64,000 bases of DNA from Nanogingivalis sp963517825. Lineage in GTDB: Bacteria; Patescibacteriota; Saccharimonadia; Saccharimonadales; Saccharimonadaceae. The position numbers were made by a program, and so were the translations under genes. This document shows, piece by piece, positions 7,123-13,437 of this stretch (the stretch's first letter is position 1; each line of letters begins with the position of its first letter). Under the pieces are notes generated by a model. That model did no database searches. It had not been told where the DNA came from and worked only from the letters and a program-made list of their open reading frames with translations. The stretch is from positions 1 to 64,000 of the forward strand of contig CAUQGB010000001.1 of NCBI GenBank assembly GCA_963517825.1. The letters are read 5' to 3'.

Positions 7123-7155
7123 AAAATCACCTTTCGAAATGAAAAGTGATTTTTT
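7123..7155. terminator. Bidirectional terminator, rpsP side
   Basis: AAAATCAC..TTTC / GAAA..GTGATTTT hairpin with TTTCGAAA inside the loop region, between the convergent small gene and rpsP. Confidence 0.85.
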
Positions 7156-7159
7156 AGAA

Positions 7160-7498
7160 TTAAGCTTCTTCAGCAACTTCTTCTTTTGGTTGGTTGCGGC
7201 GAAGTTTTTCGGCATTTTTGATCGCACGAGTTTTTTGAGCAGGTTTTTTAACCCATTTTGGCATTTCAATTCCTGCTTCTTCCAAAAGTTTTACAACTCG
7301 TGGAGTTGGCTGAGCACCGTTATAAAGATATTTTTCAGCTAATTCTTTTTCGATTTTAGCCTCTTTTGTATGTGGGTTATATGAACCAACATAGCTAACT
7401 ACGCGCCCACTCGACGGATGCCGATGCGCTTCCTGAACCGCTACGCGATAAACAGGATAACCTTTGCGACCTAATCGCTGTAATCTGATTGCTAGCAT
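7160..7498 (-). CDS. rpsP: 30S ribosomal protein S16
   Basis: Structural protein of the small ribosomal subunit. The N-terminal signature MLAIRLQRLGRKGYPVYRVA and VVSYVGSYNPHTKE are canonical. It has 112 residues, longer than the ~82 of E. coli because of a basic/acidic C-terminal tail (KKPAQKTRAIKNAEKLRRNQ) of the kind seen in many bacteria. It is a single gene with its own promoter, whereas rpsP is often followed by rimM/trmD; neither is seen here. Confidence 0.97.
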   Translation of the reverse strand: MLAIRLQRLGRKGYPVYRVAVQEAHRHPSSGRVVSYVGSYNPHTKEAKIEKELAEKYLYNGAQPTPRVVKLLEEAGIEMPKWVKKPAQKTRAIKNAEKLRRNQPKEEVAEEA

Positions 7499-7537
7499 TT
7501 AGATTATTTCCCTTTTATTAACTTTTATAGCTTTTCT

Positions 7538-7566
7538 ATTTTAACAAATTTTATAAAAAAAATCAA
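7538..7566 (-). promoter_or_regulatory. rpsP promoter, TTGATT-17-TAAAAT
   Basis: -35 at 7566-7561 and -10 at 7543-7538, TGT before the -10; back to back with the plus-strand promoter at 7583. Confidence 0.75.
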
Positions 7567-7582
7567 GAGCTATTTATAAACA

Positions 7583-7611
7583 TTGACTTTTTAATAAAAT
7601 CATGTTATAAT
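7583..7611 (+). promoter_or_regulatory. Promoter, TTGACT-17-TATAAT
   Basis: Consensus promoter with extended TGT for the 7647 gene; leader ends in TTTGGAGG. Confidence 0.9.
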
Positions 7612-7646
7612 TTTAAAAGTTTAGTACATTTATTTGGAGGTGTAAC

Positions 7647-8003
7647 ATGATTTCGAAAGAAAAATGGGCAGAAATTAAACTTAGCTGGCAAAGATATGGC
7701 GGCGAGTATATAGCCCTTATGTTCTGCATCTTACTTTTCATTGCGGTATTTTGGTTTTTTGTGATCCGCCCTGTCGTAAGCTATATTCATGAAAATGAGG
7801 TGCACTCACTGAAAACCGAAATCCTCCGAAAGGTTGAAGATAATTCTGCTACTTTGGAGTTCTCAAACGAAAATGAAGCTAAGAAAGCAGAATTAAACCT
7901 TGAAGAAATTTCGAAAAAGGATATGATTGATTTCGAAAGTGTTAAAATCCGCAAAAAAGGTGAAAAATTCGAAATCAAAGTTAACTTTAAAAGCGCAAAA
8001 TAG
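7647..8003 (+). CDS. Small single-pass membrane protein (118 aa)
   Basis: 118 residues: a short amphipathic N-terminus (ISKEKWAEIKLSWQRYG), a membrane helix at about residues 20-43 (YIALMFCILLFIAVFWFFVI) and a charged tail ending FESVKIRKKGEKFEIKVNF. The tail has the same helix-then-strand logic as the paralogues at 6503 and 6798, though identity is weak. Three TTTCGAAA words lie inside this 357-nt gene. Own promoter, GGAGG site and hairpin terminator make it an independent unit. Function unknown. Confidence 0.7.
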   Translation: MISKEKWAEIKLSWQRYGGEYIALMFCILLFIAVFWFFVIRPVVSYIHENEVHSLKTEILRKVEDNSATLEFSNENEAKKAELNLEEISKKDMIDFESVKIRKKGEKFEIKVNFKSAK

Positions 8004-8016
8004 ATTGCGCTTTTTT
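7989..8016 (+). terminator. Terminator
   Basis: AAAAGCGCAA-6-TTGCGCTTTTTT overlapping the stop codon of the preceding gene. Confidence 0.9.
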
Positions 8017-8021
8017 AATTC

Positions 8022-8939
8022 TTATGCTCCAATTTTATCTTTTTTATTGCCGCGTTTTGCATTTCGCTCAATATAATCGATGATTTTCCCCGCAACATCG
8101 CGATATGTCACTTTCTCAATTCCAAAACCTGGGCTTGCATTTACTTCCAAAACCAACGGACCACGCGCCGAGCGCATTAAGTCGACGCCAGCAATTGTTA
8201 AACCCATCGCCTTTGCTGCACGAACAGCCATTCGTTTTTCTTCTGGTGTAAGTTTGATCGGCTCACCCAATCCACCTTTGTGTAAATTCGAACGAAAATC
8301 ATCATCCAAACTTTGACGCTTCATACTTGCTACAACTTGCGAACCAACCACAAAGGCTCGAATATCTGTTCCTGCCGACTCTTTAATAAACTCTTGCAAA
8401 AGAACGTTTGTACCGTCTGAATTTGTTAAATAGAAAGCTTGAAGCACCGATTTTGCAGCCTTTTTAGTTTCCGCCAAAACTACGCCATTTCCGTGAGTTC
8501 CACGAGCAAGCTTAATAATTGCGGGCGTTCCGCCAATTTCTTCCAAAAGGTCATCGATATCGTTCGAATTTCGAGAAAACACCGTTTTAGGGATCGAAAC
8601 ACCATATTTTGCCATAATTTGAGTTGAACGCAATTTATCTCGCGCACGCATAATTGCGATCGAACGATTCATAAAAAATGCTCGTGGATACGCCGCCTCA
8701 AGTTGACGAACAACAGATGTCCCGTATTCAGTCATATGGCTTGCAATTCGCGGAATAAAGGCATCAAATTTACCAATATTCTCACCATCATACATAACTT
8801 TTGGATTTTTTTCATCAATCGAAACATAGCATTTTTTGTAAGCAATTATCTCAACCTCATGGCCACGTTTCTCTGCCTCTTCTCGCAATCGCTTTGTTGA
8901 ATAATTCCCCGGCCCGTTTGATAAAATTGCAATTCTCAT
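8022..8939 (-). CDS. RimK-family ATP-grasp ligase
   Basis: ATP-dependent ligase that joins amino acids (typically glutamate) to a protein or peptide acceptor; in E. coli RimK modifies ribosomal protein S6. The N-terminal MRIAILSNGPGNYSTKRL is followed by the ATP-grasp core: PAIIKLARGTHGNGVVL, VLLQEFIKES, DIRAFVVGSQVVASMKR and the metal-binding GPLVLEVNASPGF. Start ATG 8939 shares one base with the stop of the upstream gene (TAATG) and has GGGAG upstream; the longer TTG-type start would overlap that gene by 28 nt. The pairing with a retropepsin-like partner supports a RimK-type system. The substrate cannot be read from sequence. Confidence 0.9.
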   Translation of the reverse strand: MRIAILSNGPGNYSTKRLREEAEKRGHEVEIIAYKKCYVSIDEKNPKVMYDGENIGKFDAFIPRIASHMTEYGTSVVRQLEAAYPRAFFMNRSIAIMRARDKLRSTQIMAKYGVSIPKTVFSRNSNDIDDLLEEIGGTPAIIKLARGTHGNGVVLAETKKAAKSVLQAFYLTNSDGTNVLLQEFIKESAGTDIRAFVVGSQVVASMKRQSLDDDFRSNLHKGGLGEPIKLTPEEKRMAVRAAKAMGLTIAGVDLMRSARGPLVLEVNASPGFGIEKVTYRDVAGKIIDYIERNAKRGNKKDKIGA

Positions 8940-9385
8940 TATTGTTTTTCTCCCATTAATTTCCATTCTTCATCAAGATTAATTTTTCGGCGCGAGTCGA
9001 CCAAAATATTATTTTTAATCAGAAAAGCTCTACCAATCAACATCTTAAATTTCATTTTAGAACGATCATCTAACCCGAATAAAGCTTCAAATTCTCTTCC
9101 TTCAATTAAAATTTTAAATTTTACTAAATATCGAGCTTTTGAGCCGCCGTGTGTATTTTTAACTTTTCTCGTTAAATAATCTTGCGTTTCAAAGTGCATT
9201 TGCTTATCGCCAGCTAAATTAAAACTTAATATGCCATTTTTTTCACAAATATTATCAGCATGAATGACACCAGAAAATGCGCCTGTATCAATTTTAGCGA
9301 TAGTTTTAACTTCCGAGATTTTTTCTCCTACAACATCAGTAAAAGTCACATCTTCAAAAGCTCCAAAAATCACTTTTTCTTCCAT
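8939..9385 (-). CDS. Retropepsin-like protease (RimB/COG4067-type)
   Basis: 148 residues. Contains the aspartyl-protease-like motif AKIDTGAFSGVIHA, YLVKFKILIEGREFEALFGL and the flap/closing segment KMLIGRAFLIKNNILVD, which match the family once called ATP-dependent zinc proteases and usually encoded beside RimK. It probably trims or cleaves the peptide made by RimK. Start ATG 9385 is chosen with GAGGAG 11 nt upstream; the GTG at 9397 lies inside that ribosome site. Translationally coupled to the ligase by a TAATG overlap. Confidence 0.85.
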   Translation of the reverse strand: MEEKVIFGAFEDVTFTDVVGEKISEVKTIAKIDTGAFSGVIHADNICEKNGILSFNLAGDKQMHFETQDYLTRKVKNTHGGSKARYLVKFKILIEGREFEALFGLDDRSKMKFKMLIGRAFLIKNNILVDSRRKINLDEEWKLMGEKQ

Positions 9386-9460
9386 AAAAAGAATCACTCC
9401 TCGCTGAATTTATTACTTAAAACTACCTAAATTTTACCACGTTATCTAATTTTTGTCAAA

Positions 9461-10822
9461 TTATTTCTTACCAACTTTAAGTTCATAGATCTGCCTTTGC
9501 TGGTCTAAATTATATAGATTATTCTTCCCACCAAGCAAAAAATCATCAATCAATGTCGGTGAATTAATATTCTCTTCAATATATTTCCAAATCTCTTGGC
9601 CACCATTAAAATAGCTCAGATCTTTAAACCAAGGTAATTCATCAGTTCCACGAAAAATCCTCTGTGTATTTCTATAAGCAATTTGACGTTTTTTATCGAT
9701 ATTCTCTTCCGAAAAATTATTTTTGCCGTCTAAAATACCCATTCTCCAATTAGCTTCGAAAGCTTTACGAAAATTCATATTATTAAAATAAGCAAAACCT
9801 GCCGTCAAATAATGTTGAACACCCGCTTCTTGATAATCACCTTTTACAGCCATTTCCATAGCACGAGCAATTCCTTCTTCGGTGTTCATATATCCATCAA
9901 GCCCGGTTCTCAAGGCTTGATTGTCATAAGCCTCACCCATTTGAGCACGCATATAGTGCGTTCCAATTTCGTGCACAACCAAACCTTCAAGCTCTTTTTT
10001 TGAAACCGACTTTCGATTTTTAGGAATAAAAATTTTCTTGTCTTTTGCTGAAACCGCAATCGCACCAGAATCTTTCCATTCAACATTAAATTCCGAAAAT
10101 CCATCATTTTCAAAATCTTTCAAAATATTTTCGAAAACCTCAAAAATCTCATCCGCTGGATATCTATCGTCATCTTTTTTCGGAATAAGTTCTAATTGCT
10201 TTGAGTATAGGTCTTTAATAATTTCACCAAAATTATGAAAAACCTCATCGCTAGGCTTGAATCTTTTTAGATCTTGGCTTGAATTTTCATCCTTCTCAAT
10301 TAGTCCATAAAACTCTGAACGGATTTTTTCACCTTTTTCATCAAGCTTTAAAGCATCAATTTTTGCAATTTTATCTGAAAGTAGAGAATTAAATGTTTCA
10401 AAGTCTGGCTCACCATAAACTTCGATATTATTTTTCATAAATTCTTCTTGGGCTTTTTGCTTATCTGCTAAGATTTCGGCTTTTCGAAAATTATAAGCCG
10501 CTTCAAGCATTTTAACAGTTTTAATTCTTGTTTCGAGTTGAGTATTATACATTTCTCGCTCAATCTCACCAAGTGAATTATCGTTTTCAACTGCTAAAAT
10601 TGCATTCGAAATATTTTGGTAAAGATTTTTAATTTCACCACTATTTAATTTTTCATATTCATTATTTGGGTGAGAAAGACTATTATTTTCAAGGAATTCA
10701 AGCTTTGCTTCATTTGCATTTTTTGGAGTAAATGTTGAAATAACTTTTGGTTCAGACTCTTTAAATATCTCTCTTGTATCAAGAAATTCATTTTTACCAA
10801 AATTACTTTCAAAATTATTCAT
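9461..10822 (-). CDS. DUF1704 / MATCAP-like zinc metallopeptidase
   Basis: 453 residues. The N-terminal half is helical and acidic with no recognised domain. The C-terminal half has the gluzincin motif VVHEIGTHYMRAQMGEAYDN, then LRTGLDGYMNTEEGIARAME, which matches the HEIGTH...GL.GY..TEEGLA pattern of DUF1704, the fold of the tubulin tyrosine carboxypeptidases (MATCAP) and of bacterial proteins of unknown substrate. HExxH supplies zinc ligands and the catalytic glutamate; the glutamate in TEEG is the likely third ligand. No signal peptide, so probably cytoplasmic. It begins 3 nt after rnc and is likely in the same operon. Confidence 0.8.
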   Translation of the reverse strand: MNNFESNFGKNEFLDTREIFKESEPKVISTFTPKNANEAKLEFLENNSLSHPNNEYEKLNSGEIKNLYQNISNAILAVENDNSLGEIEREMYNTQLETRIKTVKMLEAAYNFRKAEILADKQKAQEEFMKNNIEVYGEPDFETFNSLLSDKIAKIDALKLDEKGEKIRSEFYGLIEKDENSSQDLKRFKPSDEVFHNFGEIIKDLYSKQLELIPKKDDDRYPADEIFEVFENILKDFENDGFSEFNVEWKDSGAIAVSAKDKKIFIPKNRKSVSKKELEGLVVHEIGTHYMRAQMGEAYDNQALRTGLDGYMNTEEGIARAMEMAVKGDYQEAGVQHYLTAGFAYFNNMNFRKAFEANWRMGILDGKNNFSEENIDKKRQIAYRNTQRIFRGTDELPWFKDLSYFNGGQEIWKYIEENINSPTLIDDFLLGGKNNLYNLDQQRQIYELKVGKK

Positions 10823-10825
10823 AAA

Positions 10826-11542
10826 TTATATCTTTTCGTTATTTTTATATTTTCGAATTGCCTCGCGAGCAGCTTCTTGTTGAGCAATTTGTTTGCTTGG
10901 ACCTTCACCTTCGCCCATTTTTTTATCACCAACAAAAACACCAAGGGTAAAATTCTTCTCATGATCTGGTCCATCTTCATTTAAAACCTTATATATCGGC
11001 GTAAATCCATCTCGAGCTTGTGAAATTTCCTGCAAATAACTCTTTGGATCACGCCAAGATTCTTCTTCTAAAATTTGGGGCAAAGTGCTTAAAATATTAT
11101 CTGTGATGTATTTTTTTGCAGCTTCATAACCCTTATCAAGGTAAATCGCCCCAGTTGTAGCTTCGAAGGCATTAGCCAAAATTTGCTGACGAGCTCTTGT
11201 AGAGCCCTGTTTCTCGCCGCGACTCATTCGGATTAGTTTTTCATAGCCGAGCCTTTCGCCAGCCGCGCCTATACTTTCAGTCCTAACCAATGCTGAACGC
11301 CAAGCTGTTAAAATTCCCTCAGGCTTATCGTAATTCGAAAATAGAAAATCAGTAGTAACGAGCTCAAGAACTGCATCGCCCAAAAATTCAAGTCGTTCAT
11401 TATGCTCGCTTGCCGACTTTTTATGTTCGTTTAAATAGCTTCGATGTGTTAATGCGGTCACTAATAACTCAATATTTTCGAAATCATAACCAAGCTTTTC
11501 TTTTGCCCATTCATGATAAGGTGTCAATAAAACTCCACTCAC
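10826..11542 (-). CDS. rnc: Ribonuclease III
   Basis: Cleaves double-stranded RNA in rRNA processing and mRNA decay. The signature HNERLEFLGDAVLELV, the second acidic cluster ANAFEATTGAIYLDKGYEAA and a C-terminal double-stranded RNA-binding domain (KSYLQEISQARDG... QIAQQEAAREAIRKY) are all present. 238 residues, normal length. The start overlaps the stop of the NUDIX gene by one base, so rnc lies in a nusB-NUDIX-rnc operon. Confidence 0.97.
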   Translation of the reverse strand: MSGVLLTPYHEWAKEKLGYDFENIELLVTALTHRSYLNEHKKSASEHNERLEFLGDAVLELVTTDFLFSNYDKPEGILTAWRSALVRTESIGAAGERLGYEKLIRMSRGEKQGSTRARQQILANAFEATTGAIYLDKGYEAAKKYITDNILSTLPQILEEESWRDPKSYLQEISQARDGFTPIYKVLNEDGPDHEKNFTLGVFVGDKKMGEGEGPSKQIAQQEAAREAIRKYKNNEKI

Positions 11543-12039
11543 TACAAGTTCTCCTGTCTAATTTTTTTCATTGCAAGCAAAATTAGTTTACCAATATCTT
11601 CATACTCAATTTCGTCTAAAGCATCAGAAAAACTAAACCACTTAATACCGTTCATCCAATCCTCTTTTTGAATTGCGTCAGTGTCACCAAGTGCTTTCAC
11701 TAAAAAAACTTGAGTCGTCATCAAAACAAGCTTATCGATTCGTCGATATCGAAAATTAATTTTGCCAAGCCAACCAATAATTTTTACATCATGTAGGCCA
11801 GCTTCTTCACCAATCTCGCGCTTAGCAGTTTCTTGCGCAGTTTCTCCTTCTTCAATATGGCCTTTCGGAATCGTCCAGCGATCTTTTGAGTCTTGAATCA
11901 ATAAAATTTCAACTTCATTTTTTTGGTTACGACGAAAAATAACGCCACCAGCGGTTGGCTCACGAACAATTTCTTGAATCGAAGACCGGCGCGTTCTATG
12001 AAAATATTTTCGAAGATGTTCAACCTTCTTGTTCGCCAT
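11542..12039 (-). CDS. NUDIX hydrolase
   Basis: 165 residues with a complete Nudix box, GHIEEGETAQETAKREIGEE followed by AGL (Gx5Ex7REVxEExGU pattern), so it hydrolyses a nucleoside-diphosphate-linked compound with Mg2+. Upstream FRRNQKNEVEILLIQDSKDRW and WTIPKGH are typical of the MutT/Ap4A-hydrolase-like branch; substrate not predictable. Start ATG 12039 with GGAGG upstream lies inside the end of nusB (20-nt overlap, different frame); an in-frame start at 12054 would lack a ribosome site. Confidence 0.92.
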   Translation of the reverse strand: MANKKVEHLRKYFHRTRRSSIQEIVREPTAGGVIFRRNQKNEVEILLIQDSKDRWTIPKGHIEEGETAQETAKREIGEEAGLHDVKIIGWLGKINFRYRRIDKLVLMTTQVFLVKALGDTDAIQKEDWMNGIKWFSFSDALDEIEYEDIGKLILLAMKKIRQENL

Positions 12040-12475
12040 TTTGTTCCTCCACAAAAAGCTTATATGCCGTTCCTAAAACGCCATTTATAAACTTACTTGA
12101 ATTATCGGAACCAAACGCTTTCGCAAGTTCAACCGCTTCATTTATAGCCACTTTTGGTGGAACCGTTTCTCTAGAATATAGCAGTTCATAAAGCCCCATT
12201 CTTAAAACATTGCGGTCGATTCGCGCAATCTGTGAAATTGGCCATTCCGGAGCCATCGGCTGAAGTTTTGTATCCAGTTCAACCTGTTTTTCAATAATCC
12301 CGTTTAATAAATCTTGAACGAATTGCTTATCTCCAATCACTTCTTCGTATTGCTTTATATTTCGAAAAATAATCTCAGCCAAGTCAACAGTTTTATCTTG
12401 TGCCTGAGAGCGAAATTCATATTCATAAAGTGTTTGAAGAACAACAATCCTTCCTAAATGTCTATTTGATGCCAT
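12020..12475 (-). CDS. nusB: Transcription antitermination factor NusB
   Basis: Helical RNA-binding protein that joins the rRNA antitermination complex with S10. 151 residues; N-terminal RHLGRIVVLQTLYEYEF and C-terminal SQIARIDRNVLRMGLYELLY, VAINEAVELAKAFGSDNSSK and FINGVLG are diagnostic. Ends in TGA, evidence that TGA is a stop here. It is upstream of NUDIX and rnc, which links rRNA transcription and processing. Confidence 0.97.
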   Translation of the reverse strand: MASNRHLGRIVVLQTLYEYEFRSQAQDKTVDLAEIIFRNIKQYEEVIGDKQFVQDLLNGIIEKQVELDTKLQPMAPEWPISQIARIDRNVLRMGLYELLYSRETVPPKVAINEAVELAKAFGSDNSSKFINGVLGTAYKLFVEEQNGEQEG

Positions 12476-12533
12476 TTTTACGTAAGGTTCTTTCCTATAT
12501 TAAAATATTATTATTTTTTGTCAAATGAAAATT

Positions 12534-12567
12534 AAAACGCCAGCAAATTAAGCAGCTAGCGTTTTGT
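12534..12567 (-). terminator. Terminator or attenuator at end of rpmF
   Basis: AAAACGC.AGC / GCT.GCGTTTT stem that overlaps the rpmF stop codon; may partly separate rpmF from nusB. Confidence 0.7.
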
Positions 12568-12727
12568 TTTCTTCGAGTTGCTTGTTTAGAGCTTTACCAG
12601 ATTGTTTTTTAGTTGTGTAAACTTTCACTGGTGATTTTTTATTAACTCGACGAGCTAAATCCAATCGCAAGTGGCTGCGTCGCAAACCAGTCTTTCGAGG
12701 ACTACTCTGTTTCTTTGGCTGTGCCAT
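12548..12727 (-). CDS. rpmF: 50S ribosomal protein L32
   Basis: 59 residues beginning MAQPKKQSSPRKTGLRRSHL, the typical L32 N-terminus (PKR..S..R...RRS/A). The usual C-terminal cysteine zinc knuckle is absent, as in the cysteine-free L32 variants; the tail is KSPVKVYTTKKQSGKALNKQ. CTAAGGAG lies 9-10 nt before the ATG. Own promoter at 12797-12769. Confidence 0.93.
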   Translation of the reverse strand: MAQPKKQSSPRKTGLRRSHLRLDLARRVNKKSPVKVYTTKKQSGKALNKQLEENKTLAA

Positions 12728-12768
12728 TTAAAGTTTCTCCTTAGGTTTATTATTTTCCTTCAACATCA

Positions 12769-12797
12769 ATTATACCTTAATTTTAAAGATAAAGCAA
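12769..12797 (-). promoter_or_regulatory. rpmF promoter, TTGCTT-17-TATAAT
   Basis: -35 at 12797-12792 and perfect TATAAT at 12774-12769. Confidence 0.75.
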
Positions 12798-12816
12798 GCT
12801 TTTTATGAATCTATTA

Positions 12817-12845
12817 TTGACTTTTTATTATTTTTATGCTATAAT
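12817..12845 (+). promoter_or_regulatory. Promoter, TTGACT-17-TATAAT (leaderless)
   Basis: Consensus with extended TGC; only 9 nt separate the -10 box from the ATG at 12855. Confidence 0.9.
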
Positions 12846-12854
12846 AAAATCATT

Positions 12855-13409
12855 ATGAAAAATTATGAAAACAAAAAAAATCAAATTCAAAATAAAGAAA
12901 TAGTAAAAATTAGTAGAAAGAAGCTAAGACAATTTGGCACTTTAGCGATGCTTGCCGGAGCGCTTGGTGGTTGGTTTGGTCACGATGCTTATAAAAGTCA
13001 TCAAGAGAATCACCCACCAGAAATTTTCCAAAAAAGTCAAACTGAAGGCTTAGACAACTCAGAAATAGATTTTTCGGAACTTGAAAAAATTTCAGACAAT
13101 GGCGGTGTGATTCATCTACAAAAAGGAGACGCCATAAGAAGCTCAACTAGCGAATATTACGAAAACCCTGAAAATTACACTTTCGGTGAATCAAACCACT
13201 CAGCGATTGGTATTATGAATGCAGATAAAAACTTTGTCACTAAGGGCGATGTTTACCTAAAAGATGGGGATAATCCAAAAATAGTCACTAGAATTGAAAA
13301 TTTCGAAAAAACCTCAACTGGCGAAAATACTAAAATTGATATAAATATAGACAAAGATGGCTGGGTTGCAGTCGATGCGAACAGAGGAGATTTTCAAAAA
13401 AACCAATAA
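12855..13409 (+). CDS. Membrane-anchored exported hypothetical protein
   Basis: 184 residues: a basic Asn/Lys-rich N-terminus (residues 1-27), one modest hydrophobic segment (FGTLAMLAGALGGWFG, 27-42), then a polar domain presumably outside the cell. This domain has beta-rich stretches such as GGVIHLQKGDAIRSSTSEYY and GDVYLKDGDNPKIVTRIENF, recalling small SH3- or LysM-sized modules, but no family is recognised. Translation starts 9 nt after a perfect -10 box with no Shine-Dalgarno, so the mRNA is leaderless. A strong terminator follows directly. Confidence 0.7.
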   Translation: MKNYENKKNQIQNKEIVKISRKKLRQFGTLAMLAGALGGWFGHDAYKSHQENHPPEIFQKSQTEGLDNSEIDFSELEKISDNGGVIHLQKGDAIRSSTSEYYENPENYTFGESNHSAIGIMNADKNFVTKGDVYLKDGDNPKIVTRIENFEKTSTGENTKIDINIDKDGWVAVDANRGDFQKNQ

Positions 13410-13437
13410 GATGGAGGAATTAAACCTCCATCTTTTT
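13409..13437. terminator. Bidirectional terminator
   Basis: AGATGGAGG-7-CCTCCATCTTTTT between the 12855 gene and convergent leuS. Confidence 0.9.
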
